Assembly (NCBI GenBank): GCA_034437895.1
Contig: DAOTTO010000326.1
Span: forward strand, 1 to 23,066
Direction of reading: 5' to 3'
Length of the DNA: 23,066 nucleotides
Source of the DNA: JANRLJ01 sp034437895
Lineage (GTDB): Bacteria; Chloroflexota; Anaerolineae; Aggregatilineales; Phototrophicaceae
The first letter of the stretch is position 1, and every line of letters begins with the position of its first letter. The notes beneath the pieces were generated by a model. The model was not told the origin of the DNA. It was given only the letters and a program-made list of their open reading frames with translations, and did not search any database. Of the stretch, positions 1 through 8,123 are shown one piece after another. Made by a program: the position numbers and the translations under genes.

Positions 1-1260
1 AAATATGAACTCGGTTGCAATATCGTCCGCACGTCGCATTATCCGCAGTCCACCCATTTTTTGAATCGCTGTGACGCAATCGGCCTGCTGGTGATGGAAG
101 AAATTCCCGGCTGGCAGCATATCGGCGATGACGATTGGAAAGCGCTGGCGATGCGCGATGTCCGCGCCATGATCGAGCGTGACCGCAATCACCCGTCCAT
201 CGTTTTGTGGGGGGTGCGAATCAATGAATCGCCGGACGACGAAGCCTTTTATGACGACACCAACACCCTCGCCCGCGAACTCGACCCCACGCGGCAAACC
301 GGCGGTGTGCGTAATTTCATCGGCAGCCAATTGATTGAAGATGTCTACACCTTTAATGACTTCTCAAATACGATCTTAGAGCCGGAACACACGCCCCATC
401 TCGTGACCGAATTCAACGGTCATATGTATCCGACCAAAATGTGGGATCAGGAAGAACGCGCCATCGAACACGCGCTGCGTCATGCCCGGATTCAGGATAA
501 GCAGCTTGGGATGGCGCGAGTCGCGGGCGCGATTGGCTGGTGTATGGCGGATTACAACACGCACAAGGAACTTGGCAGCGGAGACCGCATCTGCTATCAC
601 GGCGTACTCGATATTTTCCGCCTTCCCAAATTCGCTGCCTATTTTTATGAAAGCCAAATTTCGCCTACTATACGCACGGTGCTACGTGTCGCCTCTTATT
701 GGACGATTGGTGATCGCAGTGAAGGTGGCAATGATCCGCTGATTATGTTTAGCAACTGCGACGAAATCGCCGTTTATGTCGGCGGCAGTTTGCATGGGCG
801 CTTTAGCCCTGATCGCACTCAATATCCGCACCTGCCTCATCCGCCTTTCAACGTAACAGGGCTGCACATGCTGTTGACGTGGGGCGGCGCATTTGAGGAT
901 TTGCACGTCGTCGGCTTTATGGGCGGTGAGCAAGTGATTGAGCAGAAAATCGCTTCGGATGGAATGCCTACCGCGCTCACCTTGCAGGCCGATGACAGCG
1001 AACTCCAAGCCGACGGAGCGGATATGACCCGCTTGGTCTTTAAGATTGTCGATAAATTTGGCAACCGACTGCCGTACACGCAATCCGTCGTCACCTTTGA
1101 GATTGACGGTCCTGGCGAACTGATCGGCGAAAATCCTTTCGCGTTAATGGGCGGACAAGCGGCTGTCTACGTGAAAGCTGGACATACAGCGGGCAGTATT
1201 ACCATCCGCGCCAGCACACCGCGCCTTCCAGTTGCAGAGACAACGATTCACATAAAGTGA
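1..1260 (+). CDS. Glycoside hydrolase family 2 protein (beta-galactosidase-like), 3' part
   Basis: The gene is cut by the left edge; the reading frame is open from base 1. The visible 419 residues start in the GH2 catalytic TIM barrel with a typical RTSHYP...FL..CD..GLLV.EEIPGW block. The likely acid/base glutamate is in WGVRINES (codon 226-228), and the likely nucleophile is in VTEFNGH (codon 409-411). After about residue 220 come C-terminal beta-sandwich domains, including a stretch on free 'nation of glycan' type Ig-like fold near the end (TRLVFKIVDKFGNRLPY). The family hydrolyses beta-linked terminal sugars (galactose, glucuronate and others). Location next to galT and galK favours a beta-galactosidase that feeds galactose to the Leloir pathway, but the exact substrate is inferred. 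The N-terminal sugar-binding domain and any signal peptide are outside the window. Family call is firm; substrate is not. Confidence 0.88.
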   Translation, partial: KYELGCNIVRTSHYPQSTHFLNRCDAIGLLVMEEIPGWQHIGDDDWKALAMRDVRAMIERDRNHPSIVLWGVRINESPDDEAFYDDTNTLARELDPTRQTGGVRNFIGSQLIEDVYTFNDFSNTILEPEHTPHLVTEFNGHMYPTKMWDQEERAIEHALRHARIQDKQLGMARVAGAIGWCMADYNTHKELGSGDRICYHGVLDIFRLPKFAAYFYESQISPTIRTVLRVASYWTIGDRSEGGNDPLIMFSNCDEIAVYVGGSLHGRFSPDRTQYPHLPHPPFNVTGLHMLLTWGGAFEDLHVVGFMGGEQVIEQKIASDGMPTALTLQADDSELQADGADMTRLVFKIVDKFGNRLPYTQSVVTFEIDGPGELIGENPFALMGGQAAVYVKAGHTAGSITIRASTPRLPVAETTIHIK

Positions 1261-1299
1261 GCCTTTTACATTATTTTGATCGGCGAACAATTAAACAAT

Positions 1300-1878
1300 A
1301 TGACTGCGATGCCTGAACTTTACACAGAACGCTTACTTATCCGTCCTTTTGTGATGGATGATTTACAGAATATGCACCAAGTCAACTTGGATGCTGGTTG
1401 GGCAGAAGATACGCCAGACGATTTAGAAAAACGCCGCAAATGGCTGGAATGGCAAGTTATCAATTACGACGCGCTGGCTAATCTGTATCAGCAGCCGTAT
1501 GGAGATCGTGCCGTTGTACTCAAACAAACGGGTGAGTTCGTCGGCAGTGTGGGATTAGTGCAAGCCTTTGGGCCATTTGGTCAGCTTCCCCATTATCAAG
1601 CGCTAGGCATCACCCATAGCTATAATATGCCGGAATTTGGGATGTTTTGGGCGTTCCTAAAAGCACATTGGGGGCAAGGTTACGCCACCGAAGCAGCGCA
1701 GGCATTGATCGACTATGCGTTTAAAGAAATGAGTATCAAACGCATTATCGCCACCACAGAACATGAGAACGAAAATTCGCAGGCCGTCATGCGCCGTTTA
1801 GGGATGAAAGTCGAAAAGAATCCGCTGCCCGACCCCTTCTGGTTTCAAGTCGTCGGTATTTTGGAAAACGAAAGTTAG
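1300..1878 (+). CDS. GNAT family N-acetyltransferase (RimJ/RimL-like)
   Basis: The product is about 192 residues. It opens with TERLLIRPF, the usual first strand of RimJ/RimL-type acetyltransferases. It carries the acetyl-CoA pyrophosphate-binding loop as WGQGYATEAAQALIDYAF, followed by the typical IIATTEHENENSQAVMRRLG segment that closes the fold. The family transfers acetyl groups from acetyl-CoA to amines of proteins or small molecules; the substrate cannot be read from sequence. I chose ATG 1300; ATG 1309 (MPELYTERLLI) is equally plausible and TTG 1276 less so. No clear Shine-Dalgarno separates them. It lies 39 bases after the GH2 stop and 10 bases before galT on the same strand, so it is probably co-transcribed with the galactose genes, although acetylation has no known part in the Leloir pathway. 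Confidence 0.85.
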   Translation: MTAMPELYTERLLIRPFVMDDLQNMHQVNLDAGWAEDTPDDLEKRRKWLEWQVINYDALANLYQQPYGDRAVVLKQTGEFVGSVGLVQAFGPFGQLPHYQALGITHSYNMPEFGMFWAFLKAHWGQGYATEAAQALIDYAFKEMSIKRIIATTEHENENSQAVMRRLGMKVEKNPLPDPFWFQVVGILENES

Positions 1879-1888
1879 GAACTTAAAA

Positions 1889-2938
1889 ATGTTTAACCCA
1901 ACCGATCATCCACATCGCCGTTATAATCCGCTCACAGGTCGCTATGTGCTGGTGTCGCCGCATCGCAACAAGCGTCCCTGGCAAGGACGGCAAGAACGCA
2001 CCCCACAGGAAAACCGTCCGCAGCATGACCCGACCTGCTATTTATGCCCCAGCAACACACGCGCCAATGGTGAGGTCAATCCGCAGTACAGCGGCACATT
2101 TGTCTTCACCAATGATTTTGCCGCTCTGCTGCCAGATACACCACTCTCCCCTGAACCCGAACATCCACTGCTTAATTATCAAAGTGTGCGCGGGACATCG
2201 CGGGTCATCTGTTTTTCGCCGCGTCATGATTTGACGTTGCCAGAGATGGAAGTCGCCGACATTCGCCGCGTGGTCGATGTATGGGCAGATCAGATAACCG
2301 AACTCGGCGCGACCTATCGTTGGGTACAAGTGTTCGAGAATAAGGGGGAAGCGCAAGGGGCATCGAATCCGCATCCGCATGGGCAAATTTGGGCAAGTGA
2401 TTTTTTACCAAATGAAGCCACGACGGAGAACGATCAACAGTACGCCTATTACATTGAGCATCAGTCGCCTCTCTTGGTCGATTACGCGACGTTGGAAAGT
2501 GAGCGCGATGAGCGGATCGTCGTGCGTAATGAGCATTGGCTGGCGGTTGTCCCTTATTGGGCGGTTTGGCCTTTTGAAATTTTACTCATGCCGCGCCGCC
2601 ATATCCTGCGTATCCCCGATCTGGACGAAGTGGAAAGACTGGCCTTAGCCGATATTCTGAAAAAATTAACGACCAAATACGATAATCTTTTTGAGATTTC
2701 GTTTCCCTATTCAATGGGGTGGCATGGTGCGCCTACTGGCGATACGGGCGATTACCAGCACTGGCAGCTTCATGCCCATTTTTATCCGCCGCTGCTGCGC
2801 TCTGCAACAGTTCGCAAATGGATGGTCGGCTATGAGATGATGGCAGAGTCGCAGCGCGATCTTACACCGGAACAAGCCGCAGACCGCCTGCGCGAGTTAA
2901 GCGAAATTCATTACAAACACGCTCCCCAAGTGGGCTGA
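1889..2938 (+). CDS. galT: Galactose-1-phosphate uridylyltransferase
   Basis: This 349-residue protein has the normal length for GalT. The enzyme exchanges UMP between UDP-glucose and galactose-1-phosphate in the Leloir pathway (cytosol). The active-site block NPHPHGQIW places the nucleophilic histidine at residue 164 (second His of H-P-H-G-Q). The structural zinc ligands are visible as C50 and C53 (TCYLCP), H113 (FSPRHDL) and H162. The N-terminal HRRYNPLTGRYVLVSPHR block is also diagnostic. An AGGA Shine-Dalgarno lies 8 bases before ATG 1889 and overlaps the stop of the preceding acetyltransferase gene, which supports the start and operon membership. galK follows after 29 bases. Confidence 0.97.
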   Translation: MFNPTDHPHRRYNPLTGRYVLVSPHRNKRPWQGRQERTPQENRPQHDPTCYLCPSNTRANGEVNPQYSGTFVFTNDFAALLPDTPLSPEPEHPLLNYQSVRGTSRVICFSPRHDLTLPEMEVADIRRVVDVWADQITELGATYRWVQVFENKGEAQGASNPHPHGQIWASDFLPNEATTENDQQYAYYIEHQSPLLVDYATLESERDERIVVRNEHWLAVVPYWAVWPFEILLMPRRHILRIPDLDEVERLALADILKKLTTKYDNLFEISFPYSMGWHGAPTGDTGDYQHWQLHAHFYPPLLRSATVRKWMVGYEMMAESQRDLTPEQAADRLRELSEIHYKHAPQVG

Positions 2939-2967
2939 ATCCGAAGCGGACTGAACAGGAACGGAAA

Positions 2968-4107
2968 ATGTCCTTAAAACAACAAGTTATGGATGAATTT
3001 CAAAAGCGTTTTGGAGGAGAACCCACGTTTGTCGTCCGTGCGCCGGGACGTGTGAATTTGATCGGCGAGCATACCGATTATAACGATGGCTTTGTCTTTC
3101 CCTTGACGATTGACCGAGCAACGTGGATCGCGCTGCGTCCCCGTGACGACCACCGGATGGCGGTGTATTCGGTGGAATTCGATCAAACCTGTGAGTTCGC
3201 CTTAGACAAAATCGTCAAAAAAGGCAGTACGTGGGTTGAATATCTCAAAGGGGTAGCATGGGCGCTGCAAGAAACGGGCTACGCGCTTACGGGTTGGGAG
3301 GGCGTATCTATTGGTGATGTACCGATTGGCGCAGGCTTATCTTCGTCAGCCTCCTACGAGTTAGCCACCGCCCGCGCCTTTTGTGCGGTTTCTGGCTTTA
3401 CATGGGATGCAGCAGCAATGGCGCGGCTTTGCCAAAAAACCGAAAATCAGTGGGTGGGCGTGAACAGCGGCATTATGGATCAGATGATTTCTGCGGCTGG
3501 ACGTGAAGGCCATGCCCTGCTGATCGACTGTCGCTCGCTGGAAACGGAACTTGTACCACTGCCAGAAGGCACGGTTGTGGTGGTTATGGACAGCAGCACC
3601 CGACGCGGTTTAGTGGGGTCGGCTTATAATGAGCGCCGCGCCCAATGTGAAGCGGCAGCCCAGTTCTTCGGCGTTAAAGCGCTGCGCGATGTTGATTTGG
3701 AAATGTTTGAAGCAAAAGCCGATCAACTCGACGAGATAACGCGCCGCCGCGCCCGTCATGTGATTACCGAAAACACCCGTACCTTAGCGGCAAGAGACGC
3801 AATGCAGCATGGAAACGCGGCTGTATTAGGCCAACTGATGAACGAGAGCCATGAAAGTATGCAGCACGATTTTGAGATCACAACGCCTATTCTGGATGCA
3901 CTTGCTGAAATTGCTAGGAATCAGGAAGGCTGTTATGGCGCACGGATGACGGGCGGCGGATTCGGCGGATGCGCGGTGGCGTTAGTTGATGCAAATCACG
4001 CCACGCAATTTGCCGATTCGGTCAGCGCTGCCTACCACGCGCAAACCGATTTAACCGCGAACATCTATATTTGTCAGCCGACCAATGGCGCGGAAATTGT
4101 TGCATAA
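2968..4107 (+). CDS. galK: Galactokinase
   Basis: This 379-residue GHMP kinase phosphorylates galactose at C1 with ATP, the first Leloir step. All family motifs are present: the galactokinase signature GRVNLIGEHTDYNDGFVFP (residues 27-45), the ATP-binding PIGAGLSSSASYELA loop (119-133), the catalytic aspartate in GIMDQ (D171), and the third GHMP motif GARMTGGGFGG (324-334). A Shine-Dalgarno AGGA lies about 7 bases upstream of ATG 2968. It is the last gene of the galactose cluster and is followed at once by a strong hairpin terminator. No galE is visible; it would have to be elsewhere. Confidence 0.97.
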   Translation: MSLKQQVMDEFQKRFGGEPTFVVRAPGRVNLIGEHTDYNDGFVFPLTIDRATWIALRPRDDHRMAVYSVEFDQTCEFALDKIVKKGSTWVEYLKGVAWALQETGYALTGWEGVSIGDVPIGAGLSSSASYELATARAFCAVSGFTWDAAAMARLCQKTENQWVGVNSGIMDQMISAAGREGHALLIDCRSLETELVPLPEGTVVVVMDSSTRRGLVGSAYNERRAQCEAAAQFFGVKALRDVDLEMFEAKADQLDEITRRRARHVITENTRTLAARDAMQHGNAAVLGQLMNESHESMQHDFEITTPILDALAEIARNQEGCYGARMTGGGFGGCAVALVDANHATQFADSVSAAYHAQTDLTANIYICQPTNGAEIVA

Positions 4108-4112
4108 GCAAA

Positions 4113-4147
4113 AGAGCGACCTCATCATGAGGCCGCTCTCTTTATTT
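4113..4147. terminator. Bidirectional intrinsic terminator between galK and the SpoVS gene
   Basis: AGAGCG and CCTCA (4113-4124, one mismatched base between) pair with TGAGG and CGCTCT (4128-4139) around a three-base loop. The + strand continues into TTTATTT and the - strand into TTTTGC. It therefore suits termination of galK and of the convergent SpoVS-family gene. Confidence 0.85.
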
Positions 4148-4204
4148 GCTATTTAGTTTTGCTGTCACTCCAACAGCTTACCTAAATGGATTTTGTTTGG
4201 TAAC

Positions 4205-4504
4205 CTAATCCACGATGTGCCGGCGGCTGATGGTGAAAAGGAGCGCTGTACGCTCTTGACCATCAATGCTCACTTCTGTAAAGGATGGAGAACAATGGAT
4301 GCCAATACGATCTTGCGTCAGATACCCGCTGGCAATCGCAATAGCTTTTACTGCTTGGTTCACTGCACCCGCACCGATGGCCTGCATCTGGGCGCTGTCA
4401 TTCTCACGAATCACCCCTGCAATCGCACCAGCAACGGCGGTTGGGCGAGATTTCGCGGAAACTTTAATCATGCTAGCGACTGAGACTGAAATATCTTGCG
4501 TCAT
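4205..4504 (-). CDS. spoVS: Stage V sporulation protein S (SpoVS) family protein
   Basis: This 99-residue protein matches the SpoVS family over most of its length. Diagnostic blocks are MIKVSAKSRPTAVAGAIAG, AIGAGAVNQAVKAIAIA and IDGQERTALLF. SpoVS-type proteins are small Alba-like fold proteins. They affect sporulation and septation in Bacillus, and they also occur in non-sporulating bacteria, where the role is unclear. The start at 4504 is favoured over the internal Met12 because AAAGGA sits 7 bases upstream. It adds 11 residues before the usual SpoVS start, giving 99 instead of about 86 residues. It is a lone gene, convergent with galK and 157 bases downstream of the response-regulator gene on the same strand. 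Confidence 0.9.
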   Translation of the reverse strand: MTQDISVSVASMIKVSAKSRPTAVAGAIAGVIRENDSAQMQAIGAGAVNQAVKAIAIASGYLTQDRIGIHCSPSFTEVSIDGQERTALLFTISRRHIVD

Positions 4505-4661
4505 GGTACGATCCTTTTACTATGGGCTATTACGAAATATCGATGAGTTGAGGTTGTGTTAGACGCCGAGTCTCTTTCTTCAACTCTGCCCATACCGTAT
4601 CATGCGCTGGCTAAATAAGTCCTAAACAACAAAAGGGAAAACTCAAATCCGGCTAAATATC

Positions 4662-5363
4662 TTAGTTCACACGCGGCAGTGAAGAATGTAGGATATAACC
4701 GAGGCCAGGAACGGTTTCTAACAGCGGGCTATGTTTTTCACCCATCTTCTTGCGAACACGGCCTAAATAAACGTGCAGATAATGGCTAGACCCACGATAC
4801 TCTGGCCCCCATACTCGTCCTAAAAGTTCATCATGACTGAGGATAGCATCTAAATTTTTGCCAAGTTCGGAAAGCAAAGCAAATTCTGTGCGCGTAAGAT
4901 GAATATCGTTGTTCTCGACAAAAGCACGTCGCGCACCTAAATCGACCACAAATTCTTCGATGGTAATTTTTGTGCCTTCGCCTGTAACTTCGCCCGTCGA
5001 TTCCCCTGCACGGCGCATCACAGCACGTACCCGCGCCAGCAATTCAGAGTAACCAAATGGCTTCATGACATAATCGTCCGCCCCCTCATCAAGGGCGTGG
5101 ACTTTAAGTTCCTCATCTGCTTGGGCGCTCAAAACGATAATTGGTGTATCCCCCCGTTGGCGCACCCACTTACACACCTCGATGCCGTCTACACCGGACA
5201 TGATGAGATCAAGGAGAATTAAATCGGGCATATTCTGCCGCATCCGGGTAATGGCACTTTCGCCATCGGTTGCTTCGGTAACGTTATAACCACGTTTTTC
5301 CAGATTGACTTTGACCAACTTGCGTATTTTAAAATCGTCGTCTACAACGAGTACTTTTAACAT
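4662..5363 (-). CDS. OmpR/PhoB-family two-component response regulator
   Basis: This 233-residue protein has a receiver domain (residues 1-118) and a C-terminal winged-helix DNA-binding domain (about 135-230). Receiver residues are in place: acidic triplet D8-D10, phospho-acceptor D52 in LILLDLIMSG, S79 and K101 in the MKPFGY motif. The output domain shows the OmpR-type LTRTEFALLSEL and VYLGRVRKKMG elements. It resembles KdpE-like regulators most, but the regulon cannot be read. No histidine kinase gene is adjacent, so it is an orphan here. ATG 5363 has no good Shine-Dalgarno. The gene follows thiQ by 46 bases without a visible terminator, so read-through from the thiamine operon is possible. 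Confidence 0.93.
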   Translation of the reverse strand: MLKVLVVDDDFKIRKLVKVNLEKRGYNVTEATDGESAITRMRQNMPDLILLDLIMSGVDGIEVCKWVRQRGDTPIIVLSAQADEELKVHALDEGADDYVMKPFGYSELLARVRAVMRRAGESTGEVTGEGTKITIEEFVVDLGARRAFVENNDIHLTRTEFALLSELGKNLDAILSHDELLGRVWGPEYRGSSHYLHVYLGRVRKKMGEKHSPLLETVPGLGYILHSSLPRVN

Positions 5364-5409
5364 GGATGTAACGAAAGCCTTTGATTACGTAATACGTCTA
5401 AACGCGAAT

Positions 5410-6441
5410 TTACCACAGTGATATAACAGATTCTACATAAAATTGTAACGTAATTGGGGCATTTATCACAGGGATAGGATGATCCATTGCAGAAGATTTA
5501 AATACAAGTTCTATACCCATATCAATTTCAACTTTAAGGCGATAGGAATCACCCAGAAAAATGCGCGATTTCAACGAACCCCGCAGCCTATAATCAGCCA
5601 ATTGCTTCTTCTCATCATCTACCAGTGTTACACCGTGAGGATGAATCAAAATGGCTTGAGCGGTACGGTCAGCAGGAAAATTTCCCAACGCTGTTTTTGC
5701 TTGTCCGTCCACCCAATTCACTATTGGCACAATATTATTCAGCCCTAAAAACTGCGCGGCGAACATTGTGCGCGGCATCGCATAAATGGCTTGCGGCGTA
5801 TCCACTTGTTCGATCAATCCCGCGTTCATGATGGCGATACGATCCGCGATAGCAAACGCTTCCTGCTGATCGTGCGTAACATAAATTGCGGTGAGTCCCA
5901 ACCGTTTGATGATGTCGTGCAAATCCATCACCAAGCGTTCACGCAAAGACGCATCCAGCGAACCAAGCGGCTCGTCCAGCATGAGTAAGCGAGGCTGCGG
6001 TGCGAGGCTTCGGGCTAAGGCTACACGCTGTTTTTCTCCGCCGGAAAGCTCGCTCACGTCGCGTTTTTCAAAACCTTTTAGGCCAACGATTTCGAGCATC
6101 TCGGTGACGATTTTATGTTGTGCGCTGGTGCTTAAGCCGCGCATCCGCAGCCCAAACGCAATATTTTGTTCAACATTCTTGTGTGGAAATAAGGCAAAAT
6201 CCTGAAACATCAACCCGAAATCTCGATCATGAACGGCAATAGCGTTCATCACACGTCCGTCAATGATAATCTCACCCTGATCGGGACGCTCTAAACCCGC
6301 GATAATCCGCAGGAGCGTTGTTTTTCCGCTGCCGCTTGCCCCTAACAAACACACAATTTCTCCCGCTGCCACTTCCAGATCAACCCCGCGCAGCACGGGT
6401 TTTCGATCAAATTGGCGAGTGATTCCTGTTATCTTTAACAT
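5410..6441 (-). CDS. thiQ: ABC transporter ATP-binding protein, thiamine import (ThiQ-type)
   Basis: This protein of about 343 residues carries Walker A GASGSGKTT (about 34-42), the Q-loop FQDFALFPH, the ABC signature LSGGEKQRVALARSLA, Walker B LLMLDEP and the H-loop VTHD. It energises thiamine import with ThiP. ATG 6441 is chosen because it overlaps the thiP stop as TGATG and has GGAG 7 bases upstream; the TTG one codon earlier is less likely. It is about 110 residues longer than enterobacterial ThiQ. The extra C-terminal region looks like the TOBE-type regulatory domain of PotA/FbpC-like ATPases. The thiamine assignment rests on operon membership and the upstream TPP riboswitch, not on the ATPase itself. 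Confidence 0.88.
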   Translation of the reverse strand: MLKITGITRQFDRKPVLRGVDLEVAAGEIVCLLGASGSGKTTLLRIIAGLERPDQGEIIIDGRVMNAIAVHDRDFGLMFQDFALFPHKNVEQNIAFGLRMRGLSTSAQHKIVTEMLEIVGLKGFEKRDVSELSGGEKQRVALARSLAPQPRLLMLDEPLGSLDASLRERLVMDLHDIIKRLGLTAIYVTHDQQEAFAIADRIAIMNAGLIEQVDTPQAIYAMPRTMFAAQFLGLNNIVPIVNWVDGQAKTALGNFPADRTAQAILIHPHGVTLVDDEKKQLADYRLRGSLKSRIFLGDSYRLKVEIDMGIELVFKSSAMDHPIPVINAPITLQFYVESVISLW

Positions 6442-8123
6442 CAAAATTCTCCGACACCAGCGGTACGGAGTCGCTCAATCAACAAAAAACCTAACCCACA
6501 TATCCCCATCAAAAGCACACTCATCGCTAAAGCCTGCCCATAATTGGCTACACCCGGCTGCCGAATCAGCGTGTAAATCACAATCGGCATGGTTGGCGTA
6601 TCAGGTCGGGCGATAAACAAGGACGCGCCAAACTCCCCCATACTCACAGTAAAGGCGAAGGTTGCCCCCACGACAATGCCCCGGCTCACCAGCGGCAGTT
6701 CAATCAAGCGCCATAATTGCCAAGGAGAAGCCCCTAATACACGGCCTGCTTCGGGAATACTCGCTGGGATACTTTTGAGCGCAGGCAAAACACTCCGCAC
6801 AACAAAAGGCAGCGCGACCAGTGTATGTGCCAGGGGAATAAGAATCGGTGAGGTTCGCAAATTGAGCGGCGGTTCGTCTAAAGCGATGATAAAGCCAAAG
6901 CCAAGTGTGACAGCGCTCGTTGCCAGTGGGAGCATAAATAAGGGGTCAAGCCAGCGAAAACGGCGCTGTACTAACAAATAAGCAGCAGCTAGTCCAAGCG
7001 TGACGGCTAAAACAGTCGTCAGAAGGGCAAATTTGACCGAATTCCAGATCGCTTCAGTCGGCGGCACAAACAACACCGAGCCGCGTGGATTTTGCGAAAG
7101 CCGGGTATAAAACTGCGTGGTGAGATTTCCATCCAGTGTAAAAGATCGCGCAACTAACGCGAGTAATGGCGCGAACAACAAAATAACCATAAGTCCGACA
7201 TGACTCATCACGAGAAGTTTTTCTCCGCGTGTTTCGGGATTTCGTGCAATTTGCGTCGCGCTTCGCAAATCGCCCGAATTTCCTTGCTGCAAGCGCGTAT
7301 AAAGCAGCATCATTGCGCTCATGATGCCAATTTGCACCAACGAAAGCGCCGCCGCGACAGGCAGCCCATCGAAGTAATACACGGTCTGCTTATAGATTTC
7401 AACTTCGAGCGTGGCGTAGCGCACACCGCCTAAAATCAAAATAACGCCGAAGCTGGTAAATGTGAAAATGAAAATCAGCACCCCCGCAGCTAAAATCGCA
7501 GGGCGCAGCACAGGCAGCCGAATCTCCCACCATAAGCGCCAGCCCCGGCAACCGAGAACACGGGCAGATTCTTCCATTTGCAAGCTCTGGTTCGCCCAAT
7601 AACTACTGATAATCCGCAGCGCAATCGCATAGTTGTAAAAAACATGCACGATCAAAATCAGCGCCAGCGTCTGCTCTAGCTGGATAGGCGGTCTATCAAG
7701 CGAAAACAGGCTTTCTAGCGCGTTATTGAGCAATCCGTTGTTACCGATCAAAGCGCTAAACGCCGCCGCGACAACGACAGTCGGCAGCACAAAAGGAAGG
7801 GTCGCCATCGCCATCAGGATTGATTTGCCGGAGAAGCGATAACGGGTGACGACATACGCCCCCGGCAGCGCTAATCCTAACGTGAGTATTGTAGAAAGCG
7901 CTGCCTGCCATGTTGTAAACCACAGCGTCTTGGCGTAATAAGGCGTAGTGATGATTCGGCGGAAACCGCTTAAATCAAGTTGACCTTGCGGTGCGAAACT
8001 CACTCCCAGAATAGAGGCTAGGGGATAAAAGTAAAAAATCGCCAAAAAGAGGAGCGGCATGAGCAGCAGCCCATACCCTCCCCGGCGGCGGAGTCGTCTT
8101 AGCGCAGAACTTCGTCTGTCCAT
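6441..8123 (-). CDS. thiP: ABC transporter permease, thiamine import (ThiP-type, fused two-domain)
   Basis: This permease of about 560 residues has two homologous membrane halves, as in ThiP and FbpB. Each half has several hydrophobic helices and an EAA-type coupling loop: SARVLGCRGWRLWWEIRLP in the first and AGRVLGASPWQLWRLIELP in the second. It forms the membrane channel for the substrate delivered by the upstream binding protein. I chose ATG 8123, 25 bases inside the end of thiB; TTG 8135 four codons earlier is possible. The arginine-rich N-terminus (RRLRRRGG) fits the positive-inside rule. Translation is probably coupled to both neighbours by overlap. Confidence 0.9.
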   Translation of the reverse strand: MDRRSSALRRLRRRGGYGLLLMPLLFLAIFYFYPLASILGVSFAPQGQLDLSGFRRIITTPYYAKTLWFTTWQAALSTILTLGLALPGAYVVTRYRFSGKSILMAMATLPFVLPTVVVAAAFSALIGNNGLLNNALESLFSLDRPPIQLEQTLALILIVHVFYNYAIALRIISSYWANQSLQMEESARVLGCRGWRLWWEIRLPVLRPAILAAGVLIFIFTFTSFGVILILGGVRYATLEVEIYKQTVYYFDGLPVAAALSLVQIGIMSAMMLLYTRLQQGNSGDLRSATQIARNPETRGEKLLVMSHVGLMVILLFAPLLALVARSFTLDGNLTTQFYTRLSQNPRGSVLFVPPTEAIWNSVKFALLTTVLAVTLGLAAAYLLVQRRFRWLDPLFMLPLATSAVTLGFGFIIALDEPPLNLRTSPILIPLAHTLVALPFVVRSVLPALKSIPASIPEAGRVLGASPWQLWRLIELPLVSRGIVVGATFAFTVSMGEFGASLFIARPDTPTMPIVIYTLIRQPGVANYGQALAMSVLLMGICGLGFLLIERLRTAGVGEF

